DNA from: Sulfuriferula sp047300855
GTDB lineage: Bacteria > Pseudomonadota > Gammaproteobacteria > Burkholderiales > Sulfuriferulaceae
Direction of reading: 5' to 3'
Length of the DNA stretch: 64,000 nt
Assembly: GCF_047300855.1 (NCBI RefSeq)
Contig: NZ_CP170197.1
Span: 2,666,001 to 2,730,000 of the forward strand
Shown: positions 17,408-26,895 of the stretch, piece after piece
Layout of the letters: each line of letters starts with the position of its first letter
Position numbering within the stretch: position 1 is the first letter of the stretch
Position numbers and translations under genes: made by a program
Notes under the pieces: model-generated
Told to the model about the DNA's origin: nothing
Database searches by the model: none
Seen by the model: the letters and a program-made list of their open reading frames with translations, nothing else

Positions 17408-18343
17408 TCAGCAATGCTGGGCGCCATGATACAGATTGATCACATGCCGCGCCTCGGCAAAAAACAGCCAACGCTCAGCCACCATCCCCAGCAATGCCGT
17501 TAAGACAGCGGCATAAATCGCGATATTGGCACTACCGTCCACTGTCAATATCAAGGCCGGGATAACAAATCCGGCTAAAAAAACGCATGTCTTCAGCGCC
17601 AAAGAAAATTTTCTAGCAAGCTGAAAACCAAATTCCTGGGTAAGGAAAGTGCCATGCGTGTGCCCTGTATCCAGCAACCTAACAGACCCACGCGTAAAAC
17701 CAGTGGCTGTTTTAATGGTGGAGCCTGTTCCCGGGCTGGCAAGCCAGAAATAGTAAATCGCCTTAAGCGAGGCCGCCACAACCAACAGCGCCAGAACCAG
17801 CATCACATAGCCAGTCAGTGCCACTTGGCTATTGCTTGCCACGGCCAACAAGAGCAACGCGCCGCTGAAATGCCCTAGCGCCAGATAATTGGCTGGTACC
17901 AGCGGAGAATTCCACTGCCGGATGGTTTTCAGGCAGCCGTAGATCATGCCGGTACTGAACAGCGTGATCCATGCCAGCAAAGTAGCGAGAGCACCAGCCG
18001 TCAGACGCAACACCTCCATCTCTGGCACCACCAGCCAGGTCAGCCCCAGATAAATTATTGCAAATGGGTAGAACGCCATCGCGAACACTCCCTCGCGGGA
18101 CAGCCAGGAGGTTCGAAACCGGCTAAATGCGCGCCAGGCATTTTTAGGGTTGGCCAAGTGGAACATGGACGAAGTCAGACCCGCCGCCACCAAGACTAAT
18201 GCCAGGATGCCAGCCAGCAGTTTTTGCTCGATTGGCAATCCGCCATCCAGGCCAAACATATCCATCAGATACAACAAAGCAAACAAACCAAAGCCAGCGC
18301 CGGAACTGACAGTAAAAAAGATGACAGAAAATGCGGGATGCAT
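17408..18343 (-). CDS. soeC: Sulfite dehydrogenase membrane anchor SoeC
   Basis: A 311-aa membrane protein of the DmsC/NrfD-like anchor class with about eight hydrophobic segments (for example VIFFTVSSGAGFGLFALLYL and LLAGILALVLVAAGL). It anchors SoeAB to the inner face of the cytoplasmic membrane and passes electrons to quinone. It follows soeB by 31 bases, with an AAGGGA ribosome site. The gene order soeA-B-C is conserved in sulfur oxidisers. Confidence 0.9.
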   Translation of the reverse strand: MHPAFSVIFFTVSSGAGFGLFALLYLMDMFGLDGGLPIEQKLLAGILALVLVAAGLTSSMFHLANPKNAWRAFSRFRTSWLSREGVFAMAFYPFAIIYLGLTWLVVPEMEVLRLTAGALATLLAWITLFSTGMIYGCLKTIRQWNSPLVPANYLALGHFSGALLLLAVASNSQVALTGYVMLVLALLVVAASLKAIYYFWLASPGTGSTIKTATGFTRGSVRLLDTGHTHGTFLTQEFGFQLARKFSLALKTCVFLAGFVIPALILTVDGSANIAIYAAVLTALLGMVAERWLFFAEARHVINLYHGAQHC

Positions 18344-18374
18344 TCGGAATTCCCTTATGACGAGTATACGAAAA

Positions 18375-19070
18375 TTAACGCTTTACAATGCGGTTGGCGA
18401 TGCCTTTGATCTTATCCTTGAAACCGGGCTTGCCCAGGTTTTCGGTCGGAATCGGCTTGGCTTTACGTACCGGCAAATAATGATTGGTCGGGTTATAGCC
18501 CAACTCAGGCATCAATTGATAACCACCACGCTCACGTATCACGCCACTGACCGCTGAACCCGGATCATCCAGATCACCAAACATGCGCGCATGTGCCGGG
18601 CAGGTGAGCACGCAGGCGGGCTGGCGCTCTTCTATCGGGATTTGCAGATCATAGATACGATCCACACACAGGGTACATTTTTTCATGGTTCCGGATTCGC
18701 GATCCAGTTCACGCGCACCATAGGGACAGGCCCAAGAGCAATAATTGCAGCCCATGCACTTGTTTTGATCCACCAGCACGATGCCATCTTCGGCGCGCTT
18801 GTAAGAGGCTCCAGTAGGGCATACGGTGACGCAGTCTGCGTCTTCACAATGCATGCACGACATCGGGAAATTGATGGTTTTGTTATTAGGATATTCACCC
18901 ACTTCGTAGCTGCGAATCCGATTAAACCAGACGCCTGATGGCTCTGCACCGTAGGGTTGGTAGTCAGTCAGAGGCGCCGTGGTGCCGGAAGCGTTCCATT
19001 CCTTACAGGCGATGGCGCAAGCATGGCAGCCCACGCATACGTCAAGATCGATAACGAGTCCAAGTCTCAT
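18375..19070 (-). CDS. soeB: Sulfite dehydrogenase iron-sulfur subunit SoeB
   Basis: A 231-aa four-cluster ferredoxin subunit: CVGCHACAIAC, CMHCEDADCVTVC, CMGCNYCSWAC and CTLCVDR ... CVLTC groups. There is no signal peptide, in line with the cytoplasmic location of SoeABC. It relays electrons from the SoeA molybdenum centre to SoeC. A GC-rich stem-loop sits in the 70-base gap after soeA. Confidence 0.93.
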   Translation of the reverse strand: MRLGLVIDLDVCVGCHACAIACKEWNASGTTAPLTDYQPYGAEPSGVWFNRIRSYEVGEYPNNKTINFPMSCMHCEDADCVTVCPTGASYKRAEDGIVLVDQNKCMGCNYCSWACPYGARELDRESGTMKKCTLCVDRIYDLQIPIEERQPACVLTCPAHARMFGDLDDPGSAVSGVIRERGGYQLMPELGYNPTNHYLPVRKAKPIPTENLGKPGFKDKIKGIANRIVKR

Positions 19071-19093
19071 GTTGGTACTTTCAAATTAATCAA

Positions 19094-19116
19094 GCCGGGC
19101 GGCAATGCCACCCGGC
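19094..19116 (-). other. Stem-loop between soeA and soeB
   Basis: GCCGGGCGGC and GCCACCCGGC pair with one mismatch around a 3-base loop. No T run follows, so it is more likely an mRNA stability element than a terminator. Confidence 0.6.
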
Positions 19117-19140
19117 GAAGCAGGGATCGGCTAATGATTA

Positions 19141-22020
19141 TTATTCGCTAGGCTTGTCGTCGCTACGGGTACTATAGCGCAACGTATCCGGACGCTTGCC
19201 ATCGTCCCACGGCAAAGGTTTGAGCGCCGGAAATTCCGGCCAGCTACCTTCTTCACCCGCCGCGGCTTTGGAGATTTTGACGCGCAAATCGAACCAGGCC
19301 GCCTGACCGGTGACCGGATCGGAGTTGGTAATGCGACGCTCACCTTGTTTGGCCGGCAACAACTCGGAAATCAGATGGTTCAGCAGAAAGCCTTTAGTGG
19401 CTTCCGAGGCATTCGGCTTCAAACCCCATGCACCGCCCTGCTTGCCGATGGCGTTCCAGGTCCAGACAGTGTTTTCCTGAGTACCTTCCATGGTACGCAT
19501 CTGGCAGCGGATTTTGCCGTTATGCGACTCGACCCAAATCCAGTCATCGTCCTGCAAGCCCATACGTGCAGCCTGGCCACGGTTCATGTACATGTAGTTT
19601 TGTGCCAGAATTTGGCGTAACCACACGTTCTGCGAATCCCAGGAATGGTACATCAGCATAGGACGCTGGGTCAGCGCAAAGAACGGGTATTCATTCTCGT
19701 CCACACGCGCCTGCTCGAGCGGCTTGTACCATAGCGGCAACGGGTCAAAATACTTGGCCAGCCGTTCGCGATCTGTCTGATTATTGGGCTGCGGGCCATC
19801 GTACAAGCCCTGCCCTGCCAAACGGAATTTTTGCAGCGGTTCGGAGTAAACCTGCATGATGATGGGCTCCGACTTACCGATGAAACCCACCTCCGCCGCG
19901 ACATCCAGATATTCTTTATTGGCGAAACGGTTATATTTCTGACTATCCGGCCAGTGATGCGCAAAGAACGACTCGTTCTCGATGTATTTTTCCCACTGCT
20001 TCGGATTCGGCTCGCCTTTGAGCGACTTTTCGCCGTCCTTTCCACGCCATCCGGCGAGGAAACCCACACCCGGAGAACGTTCGTAGTTGACGATGAAATC
20101 GGGGTAATCCTTGAACTTGCGCGTACCGTCCGTATTAGTAAACGCCGGGAATTTCAGGCGCGAAGCCATTTCCACCATCACTTCCTGCCATGGGCGCACG
20201 TCACGGTCAGGCTTGATCAGCGGGTAGCGAATCGCATCGGCGGCCGCATCCGGCTCCGAAATCGGTCGATCCAGCAACGAAATGGTGTCATGACGTTCCA
20301 GATATGTGGTATCCGGCAATACCAGATCGGCAAAGTTGACCATTTCGGAATGGAACGCATCCACCACAACCAGGAACGGAATCTTGTGCTGACCAGGTTC
20401 TTCCGGGTCTTTCTCGCGCAGCATATCCTGGACATTTTTGGTGTTCATGGTGGAATTCCACGCCATGTTGGACATGAACAGCATCAAGGTATCGATCGCA
20501 TACGGGTCATGGTTGGTGGCATTGGTGATCACCATGTGCATGAGGCCGTGCGAAGCAATCGGAATCTCCCAGGAATACGCCTTGTCAATCCGTAACGGAT
20601 TGCCATCGGCATCAATTACCAGATCTTCGGGACGCATCGGGAAGCCGAGCGGCGTACGCGACAGCGGCGTATTGGGCGCATTGATCACGTCAAGATTGTT
20701 TTCCGGCAGCTGATGCGGCGGTACCGGCTTGGGATAAGGGGCGCGCGCGCGGAAATTGCCCGGGCCGTCCAGCGCACCCAGCAGCATCTGGATCAAATGC
20801 ACCGCGCGGCAAGCGTGAAAGCCATTGGAATGCGCCGCAATACCGCGCATGGCGTACATCGCCACCGGGCGGCCAATCACCTTGTCGTGTTTGCGTCCCC
20901 AGCTGTCGGTCCACTCGATATCCAGTTCGACGGTTTCCTTGAACGCCACATGCGCCATTTCCAGCGCCATGCGTTCAATGGTTTCGGCGGGCACACCGCA
21001 TTCTTCGGCGACGCTGGCCGGCGCGTAGCGGTCGTCCAGATAGCGCTCGGCGGTGAGGCTCATCACAGTGCGTACCGGGCGGCCATCAGGCGCTACAAAA
21101 TCCCCGAACAGCGCCGGAGCGATGTCCTTGTCCAGACCGTTGATGAAGGTTTCCTTTTCCAGATCCCACACCAGCGGATTGCCCGCCTCGTCGCGTAAAA
21201 ACAGTCCGTTGCCCTGCTGTCCCGGCGTATCGACGACCAGCCAGGCGCAGTTGGTATAACGAATCAGGAATTCCCAGTCGAACAACTCTCGCGACAGCAG
21301 CACATGCACTACTGACAGGGCCAGCAGGCCGTCCATGCCAGGCTTGATGGGGATCCATTCGTCGGCAATGGCGGAATAGCCAGTGCGGACGGGATTTACT
21401 GAAACGAACTTGCCGCCATGGCGCTTGAGCTTTTCCAGGCCGATCTTGATCGGATTGGAGGAATGGTCTTCGGCCACCCCCCACATGATGAAATACTTGG
21501 CGTAATCCCAGTCCGGGGCGCCAAATTCCCAGAACGAAAAACCAATCGAATACAGCCCGGCAGCCGCCATGTTAACCGAGCAAAATCCGCCATGTGCCGC
21601 CCAGTTTGGGGTGCCGAACTGTTGTGCCCACAGACCGGTGAGCGCCTGCATCTGGTCGCGCCCTGTAAAAAATGCCAGCTTGGAAGGATCCGTCGCGCGG
21701 ATGTCACCCAGACGCTCGGTGAGCATGTCCAGCGCTTCATCCCACTCGATCTCAACAAACTCCCCATCACCCCGCTCGGATCCTGGCTTGCGCAGCAATG
21801 GCTTGCGCAATTTGGCTGCAGAGTATTGCTTCATGATTCCCGCCGACCCCTTGGCGCACAGCACGCCCTGGTTGGTCGGATGGTTGCGGTTACCCTGTAT
21901 GAAACGGACTTTGTCCTCTTCCAGGGTGACTTTAATACCGCAGCGGCAGGCGCACATATAACAGGTAGTGAACTTGATTTCCTGTTTGTCGTGGTTTTCG
22001 ATTTTGACGATAGTGTTCAT
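19141..22020 (-). CDS. soeA: Cytoplasmic sulfite dehydrogenase catalytic subunit SoeA
   Basis: A 959-aa molybdopterin oxidoreductase of the DMSO-reductase family. The N-terminal [4Fe-4S] site is TTCYMCACRCG with the fourth cysteine in VLCAKG. There is no twin-arginine signal, so the enzyme faces the cytoplasm, as expected for SoeA, which oxidises sulfite directly to sulfate. No strong ribosome site precedes the ATG. The gene starts the soeABC block and is divergent from the small gene at 22310. Confidence 0.93.
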   Translation of the reverse strand: MNTIVKIENHDKQEIKFTTCYMCACRCGIKVTLEEDKVRFIQGNRNHPTNQGVLCAKGSAGIMKQYSAAKLRKPLLRKPGSERGDGEFVEIEWDEALDMLTERLGDIRATDPSKLAFFTGRDQMQALTGLWAQQFGTPNWAAHGGFCSVNMAAAGLYSIGFSFWEFGAPDWDYAKYFIMWGVAEDHSSNPIKIGLEKLKRHGGKFVSVNPVRTGYSAIADEWIPIKPGMDGLLALSVVHVLLSRELFDWEFLIRYTNCAWLVVDTPGQQGNGLFLRDEAGNPLVWDLEKETFINGLDKDIAPALFGDFVAPDGRPVRTVMSLTAERYLDDRYAPASVAEECGVPAETIERMALEMAHVAFKETVELDIEWTDSWGRKHDKVIGRPVAMYAMRGIAAHSNGFHACRAVHLIQMLLGALDGPGNFRARAPYPKPVPPHQLPENNLDVINAPNTPLSRTPLGFPMRPEDLVIDADGNPLRIDKAYSWEIPIASHGLMHMVITNATNHDPYAIDTLMLFMSNMAWNSTMNTKNVQDMLREKDPEEPGQHKIPFLVVVDAFHSEMVNFADLVLPDTTYLERHDTISLLDRPISEPDAAADAIRYPLIKPDRDVRPWQEVMVEMASRLKFPAFTNTDGTRKFKDYPDFIVNYERSPGVGFLAGWRGKDGEKSLKGEPNPKQWEKYIENESFFAHHWPDSQKYNRFANKEYLDVAAEVGFIGKSEPIIMQVYSEPLQKFRLAGQGLYDGPQPNNQTDRERLAKYFDPLPLWYKPLEQARVDENEYPFFALTQRPMLMYHSWDSQNVWLRQILAQNYMYMNRGQAARMGLQDDDWIWVESHNGKIRCQMRTMEGTQENTVWTWNAIGKQGGAWGLKPNASEATKGFLLNHLISELLPAKQGERRITNSDPVTGQAAWFDLRVKISKAAAGEEGSWPEFPALKPLPWDDGKRPDTLRYSTRSDDKPSE

Positions 22021-22309
22021 TAACTAACTGATTATTATGAATTGAGTAAATAGTAGCGTATTATTTTCTTCTAATATTGTCGCTTACAATCCGCTAACTA
22101 GGCAAACCACTCATTTTATAGCCCCATAAATCTTTTTTGGTAAAAAAATTATTTGGGCCTGTATGGCCTATATGGATGTCGCCACGAATTGTGAGTCCCG
22201 ATATTCCATGTTAGAGTATTAGAGATTTCTATAACTCTATCCTGTGCCAGGATGCATTGGCATTTGGGTTCCTATCGAGCGCACGCTCAGCAATTACAGG
22301 AGTTTTGCA

Positions 22310-22615
22310 GTGGACAAGAGCAACTTCAAGGAAAATACGCGTTACACCATCACTTGGCGTGCACCGGACGGAAAAATGCGTCCCGCCAACATCTACGTCT
22401 ACAAAATGTTTGATGCCAACATGATTGCGCGCATGACCGACAGCGGCGGCCTGCTGCACAAAATTGCTTACGCCGATGTCCTCAAAATCGTCAAGGAAAA
22501 AGCCGTGGACAAGGAAAACCAGTTTTTCATTCCTGCCGCCGTGCTGGACGAAAAGACGTGGAAAGACCGCACCGTAATGGAACGTTACTCCTCTTCCCCA
22601 CATATGGGAAAGTAA
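22310..22615 (+). CDS. Small conserved-looking hypothetical protein, 101 aa
   Basis: The start is GTG at 22310, set 7 bases after CAGGAG; the longer open frame from 22244 lacks a ribosome site. The protein is soluble with no cysteines (FKENTRYTITWRAPDGKMRPA ... HMGK). I do not recognise a family. It is divergent from soeA across 289 bases that hold both promoters, so joint regulation with sulfite oxidation is possible. It ends two bases before the batD stop on the opposite strand. Confidence 0.7.
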   Translation: MDKSNFKENTRYTITWRAPDGKMRPANIYVYKMFDANMIARMTDSGGLLHKIAYADVLKIVKEKAVDKENQFFIPAAVLDEKTWKDRTVMERYSSSPHMGK

Positions 22616-22616
22616 G

Positions 22617-24122
22617 TCAGCTTGAGCATTTACGAAAACGGAGCCTGGCGCTCCGTTTTTTATTGCACCTGACAGTCCGCAACACGTCGATGGCGGATTG
22701 ACGCAAGTCCTGATAATTTCCTCCTCCAGCGCTACTCACTCCATAGCAACACGCCTGCAACTGCTGTACCAGTTGTCGCAACGTCGTATTTTCCCCATGG
22801 TGCAGTGCCATGGCTGCCAGCCACTGGTTTAATGTGGCAGCACGCAAGTCACCGGCGCCCGGATCAAAATCACGCAACGCCTGACTCAACTCGCTGCAAT
22901 CAGTGGCGGCCTCTATCCGCCGCAACGACGCGCGGCGCACCTGCCAGCGCTGGTATTGCCGCCAGCAAACATATGCCAGCCAGGTCACAGCAACCAGCAG
23001 CCCGGCAATTACCGCAAGCCGGGCGAGCCTGTGCCAGAGCGGATTCACTGCTGTTATGGCAGGGGGCTGGACAACAACGGATTCAATACGGCCACCAAGC
23101 GGATCGTAATAGGGCAACACCAGTGTCGGCAGCCGCATATTGCCTGCGCGTAGCGGCTGAAACGGCAGCGTCAGCCGCCAGGTTTGGGCCAGGGTGTTGG
23201 CGTCGCCAATCTGCTCTATTTGCGCTGGATAAAATCGCAATGCGTCATTATCCGCGAGCACAGGCAACAGTTTGGCCAGACCTTCTGCACTCAGGCCTGT
23301 GCCGCGTACGGTCAGTATCCAGTTCACCGGGCGATCGAGCACCAACGTACCGGTGGGAGTCCGGGATCTCACCTCGATTTTGCCGATCGGCACATACACC
23401 GGCAGATACGCAGGCGCCGGCCGGGTGTCGAATTGCAGCGACGGCAGCGCATAGCGCAGTCGCTTGCCAAATTTGAGCGCTTCCAGCATGGGCAAATTCA
23501 CCACGCTGGAGCCAGCGCGCAACGGCATGATGGCCCAGGCCCGGCGATGCACGGTGACAGGCGTACCATCGAGTATTTCCTCGTGCTGTGACGAAACCAG
23601 TTCACGAACATGCACAGCTGCCGGCGGTGGTAACCAAAGCGGCGACCATTGCAGGCTGCCATCGTCGTAAATGTCCAGGACCAGCCTTGCGGTCTGACGC
23701 GTGACCAGCCGCTCGGGATGCAGGGTGAGTTTGAACCACACGCGCGGCACATCAGCACCGGAGGGGCGTACCTCCAGCACCAGCGGCCGGCTGCTGGCGC
23801 CGGCAAAACGCAGCGCAGGAAACAGTATGCGTCCGCTATGCAGCGGGTACAGCACCAGCGTCATGGTTTGGCTGGTGACCTGCCGGCCATGGATGGTCTG
23901 CGTCTGGGTATCGCTGGAACGATGGTAAATATCAAAGTCCGCCTGCAGCGTGTTTAATTTCAATTCATCCAGTGATTCCCTGGCATGCTCGGTACTCAAG
24001 GTGACAGTAACCGGTTCGCCCAGCGTAATTTCGGACTTGTCCATGTGCGCCAACAATGCCGCGCTGGCCCATGCCGGCAGGGCCAGCAACATGAAGCATC
24101 CCCAGCGCAACCACTTCACCAT
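22617..24122 (-). CDS. batD: BatD-like protein (oxygen-tolerance / Bat operon)
   Basis: A 501-aa exported membrane protein: signal peptide (MLLALPAWASA), long beta-rich periplasmic region (DKSEITLGEPVTVTLS repeats) and one transmembrane helix (LARLAVIAGLLVAVTWLAYVCW, near residue 375), then a cytoplasmic tail. This is the BatD layout. It overlaps the upstream batB/C gene by seven bases. The extreme C-terminus (KKRSARLRFRK) is encoded by a transcription-terminator hairpin, so the tail may be non-conserved. Confidence 0.85.
   Translation of the reverse strand: MVKWLRWGCFMLLALPAWASAALLAHMDKSEITLGEPVTVTLSTEHARESLDELKLNTLQADFDIYHRSSDTQTQTIHGRQVTSQTMTLVLYPLHSGRILFPALRFAGASSRPLVLEVRPSGADVPRVWFKLTLHPERLVTRQTARLVLDIYDDGSLQWSPLWLPPPAAVHVRELVSSQHEEILDGTPVTVHRRAWAIMPLRAGSSVVNLPMLEALKFGKRLRYALPSLQFDTRPAPAYLPVYVPIGKIEVRSRTPTGTLVLDRPVNWILTVRGTGLSAEGLAKLLPVLADNDALRFYPAQIEQIGDANTLAQTWRLTLPFQPLRAGNMRLPTLVLPYYDPLGGRIESVVVQPPAITAVNPLWHRLARLAVIAGLLVAVTWLAYVCWRQYQRWQVRRASLRRIEAATDCSELSQALRDFDPGAGDLRAATLNQWLAAMALHHGENTTLRQLVQQLQACCYGVSSAGGGNYQDLRQSAIDVLRTVRCNKKRSARLRFRKCSS
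22635..22661. terminator. Bidirectional terminator lying inside the 3' end of batD
   Basis: An 8-bp stem AACGGAGC-CTGGC-GCTCCGTT, flanked by AAAA and TTTTTT. It terminates the plus-strand gene 20 bases after its stop. On the minus strand it lies within the last codons of batD. Confidence 0.88.
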
Positions 24123-25921
24123 GGCAGCAGGCCTCCGTAATCCTGGTCATCGTGGCGCGCATCCAGTTGCAGCAACTGCTTCTGGATGGCTGCGTTTTTG
24201 TCTGTGGTCAGTTCAAGTTTTTTCAGTGTCACGCGTGCAGCTTGATCAGACTCAGGCACAGAAGATGACGCAGCAATACGACTGTTCAAGGCAGCTCGAT
24301 GCGCTTCCGACTGCTGGCCGGATGAATCAATTTCAGGTGAGATTTTTTTATCCGAGTCCACGATAGTGACCGGCCGATCGTCGATTGCCTGATTCAGATC
24401 ACCGCCGACCCGGCTGCCACGCCGCCCGAGTATGCCCGCGCTATTGGTAGCGCGTTTGCTGACCGCCGACAGCCGCCCAGCAGCGAGCGCCAGATTGGCA
24501 CGGGCATTGGCGTCGCGCGGGCGCGAACTCAGCACCCCCTGATACGCGTCTGCCGCTGCTCGAAAATTACCGGCCGCGAAATAACTGTTGCCCAGGTTAT
24601 ATAGCGCATCGGCGCGCATCGGCGCGTTTTGCGCTGCCAGCATCGCGCTGGTGAATTGACTGATTGCCGCGACATAATCGCGCCGTCGATACGCCGCGGC
24701 ACCGGCGCCCATGCTTGCCGGGTAGCCTTGCATACGCCCATACAACGCCTGCGCCTCGACATAATTGCCGCTACGGTAAGCAGCGTAGGCCGCCTGCGCG
24801 GTGTCGGCATCGGCTGCGCGCACATTCGGCACCACCCCGCCCCACGCCACCATGCCCACCAGCAGCCACCCCGCGACCTCAGGCCGGATGGCGCGCCACC
24901 GCAGCGGAAAATGCAGATATAGCAGCAGCAACCATGCCGGCAGCAGACACCATGCGTACAACTCACGCCAGGTTTGCGCCGGATCTACCGGGTGCGGATT
25001 GCCGGGCAAACCCAAAATGCCGCGATCGTACAAGGCCTCCCAGTCGGCATCGCCATCCTGCACGGTTTGGTAAGCGCCGCCGCCGAGGCGGGCCAGCGTG
25101 GCGAAGCCATGCTCATCCAGGCGGCTGGTCACCGCACTGCCGTCCTGCTCGACCACACCACCATCGGGTAGCGGGATGGTTGCGCCAGCAGGTGTTCCCA
25201 CTCCCAGTACATACAGCGGCAGGTCAACCCGTTGCAAACGGCGCGCGGCCTCCAGTGCTGCGGCGCCCGCAGTACCTGAGAGCGCGCTGGCATCACCATC
25301 GGTAAGTAGCAGCACTGCGCCGCGCTTGCCCGGGCTTTGCGCCAGCAGTGTTTGCTGCGCCAGTTTGAGCGCAGCGGCGATATTGCTGCCCGGCGTATCC
25401 AGCAGGCCGGGTTGTGCCAGCGGCAAATCGGCGCGCACAGCATCCATGTCGCGGGTGAGTGGCAGCAACAGCCCGGCGCTGCCGGAAAACACGATCAGCC
25501 CGAGCCGTTCGCCATGCAGACGCGGCAACAAATCAAGCAACTTCAATCGGGCGCGCTGCAGACGTTGCGGCGACACATCCTGCGCCAGCATGGAAGGCGA
25601 CACATCCAGCACCACCATCACATTCAGTTCATGGTGCAACGCTGCGATCCTGTGTTCCGGTGTGGTCAGTAGCGGCAGGCGTGGCCCGGCGGCGGCACAG
25701 GCCAGCAACAGCCACGCCAGCATATTGACAACGCGGCGCACATTGGACGGCGCGCCGAATGTACCGCGCACTGCCCATGGCAGCAGGTGCGCATCGGCAT
25801 AATGCAGCACACGTCCGCGGCGCCAGTGCAGCAGCGCTGCCATCAGCAGCGGTTGCAAGGCCAGCATCAGCCACCACGGGTTGCGCCAGTCCAGTTGCGT
25901 CAGCTCGCCCAGACCGGTCAT
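24116..25921 (-). CDS. BatB/BatC-type protein: VWA domain joined to TPR
   Basis: About 601 aa. Two N-terminal membrane helices (WWLMLALQPLLMAALLHW; VVNMLAWLLLACAAAG) precede a von Willebrand A domain with the MIDAS motif DVSPS. A further helix (AWCLLPAWLLLLYLHF) leads to a periplasmic region with TPR units (YAAYRSGNYVEAQALY; ALYNLGNSYFAAGNFRAAADAY). BatB and BatC are thus fused in one chain. ATG 25921 overlaps the batA stop (ATGA); a longer frame upstream has no support. Such operons are linked to envelope integrity and stress, with MoxR as chaperone. Confidence 0.87.
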   Translation of the reverse strand: MTGLGELTQLDWRNPWWLMLALQPLLMAALLHWRRGRVLHYADAHLLPWAVRGTFGAPSNVRRVVNMLAWLLLACAAAGPRLPLLTTPEHRIAALHHELNVMVVLDVSPSMLAQDVSPQRLQRARLKLLDLLPRLHGERLGLIVFSGSAGLLLPLTRDMDAVRADLPLAQPGLLDTPGSNIAAALKLAQQTLLAQSPGKRGAVLLLTDGDASALSGTAGAAALEAARRLQRVDLPLYVLGVGTPAGATIPLPDGGVVEQDGSAVTSRLDEHGFATLARLGGGAYQTVQDGDADWEALYDRGILGLPGNPHPVDPAQTWRELYAWCLLPAWLLLLYLHFPLRWRAIRPEVAGWLLVGMVAWGGVVPNVRAADADTAQAAYAAYRSGNYVEAQALYGRMQGYPASMGAGAAAYRRRDYVAAISQFTSAMLAAQNAPMRADALYNLGNSYFAAGNFRAAADAYQGVLSSRPRDANARANLALAAGRLSAVSKRATNSAGILGRRGSRVGGDLNQAIDDRPVTIVDSDKKISPEIDSSGQQSEAHRAALNSRIAASSSVPESDQAARVTLKKLELTTDKNAAIQKQLLQLDARHDDQDYGGLLPW

Positions 25922-26895
25922 GCCGTCACCCGCCGTATCGCACTCAGTCGCGCCAGGCTCAACAGCCCCACCGCCAGCAACAGCGGCAGCCAATACCATT
26001 CCTGCACCACCCGGCGGGTGGCGGGGCGCACGACAGTTTTTTCACGCTGGCCGATGTCATGGATGACACTTTGCAGCGCACCACGATTGCCCGCCTGATA
26101 ATAACGCCCACCGGTGGCAGCGGCGATTTGCGTCAGCCCCGGTTCGCTAACGGTTTTGGCGGGTGCCTTGGGACGCCCGGCGGCAAACAGGTCGCCGCCA
26201 ATCTGCACGGTGTAAATCGGCACCCCCATGTGGCGCGCCAGCGCGACTGCCTCGCTGGGGGTGATATCGCCTGCGGTACTGTCTCCATCGGTAAACAGGA
26301 TCAGCGCCGGGCGCAGGCGCGGCTGCGCCCGCAATTGCTTGAGCGCCAGTCCGATGGCGTCACCGATGGCCGTATCGTCACCGGCAATGCCGACTCGCAG
26401 ACGCGCCAGCATGGCGCTCACCAGATCCCGGTCAAACGTCGGTGGCACCAGCGTGCCAGCCACGCTGCCAAATGCAATCAGTCCGAAACGATCGCCCTGA
26501 CGTCCTGCCACAAAACGCGTAACGATGTCTTTGAGTACAGCCAGACGTTCCACCGGCTGGCCGTCCAGTTCAAAATCGGTGATGCTCATGGTCCGGGACG
26601 TATCCACCAGCAGCACGATTTCGCGCCCTTGCGGAGTTTCCGGCAGCCACGCGCCGATCCATTGCGGCTGCGCCAAGGCCAGCACCAGACAGAGCTGGGC
26701 AAGCAAATCCAGCCAGCGCACAAACCGTCCGCCGGGCTGCGCAACCTGGCTGCGCGCCAGCAACCCCAGCTGGGGATGAATCAACGCCACACTGGCCGGT
26801 TCCTGGCTGACACGTTCACGCCGCCAACGCAGCACGGCTAGTACGAGCAGGGGCAATGACAAAACCAGCCAGACTGGTTGCGCCAGATTCAGCAT
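25918..26895 (-). CDS. batA: BatA-type VWA-domain membrane protein
   Basis: About 325 aa starting MLNLAQPVWLVLSLPLLVLAVL (start ATG 26895, overlapping the preceding stop). It has a VWA domain with a MIDAS-like DTSRT and the later TDGDST metal loop, and a C-terminal helix (WYWLPLLLAVGLLSLARL). It is the partner of the VWA-TPR protein encoded next, with which it overlaps by four bases. Confidence 0.87.
   Translation of the reverse strand: MLNLAQPVWLVLSLPLLVLAVLRWRRERVSQEPASVALIHPQLGLLARSQVAQPGGRFVRWLDLLAQLCLVLALAQPQWIGAWLPETPQGREIVLLVDTSRTMSITDFELDGQPVERLAVLKDIVTRFVAGRQGDRFGLIAFGSVAGTLVPPTFDRDLVSAMLARLRVGIAGDDTAIGDAIGLALKQLRAQPRLRPALILFTDGDSTAGDITPSEAVALARHMGVPIYTVQIGGDLFAAGRPKAPAKTVSEPGLTQIAAATGGRYYQAGNRGALQSVIHDIGQREKTVVRPATRRVVQEWYWLPLLLAVGLLSLARLSAIRRVTA

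Noticed and set aside
22244..22309. N-terminal extension of the 101-aa protein from an upstream ATG
   Set aside because: No ribosome site is near that ATG, while GTG 22310 has CAGGAG at the right distance and begins the hydrophilic conserved-looking part.
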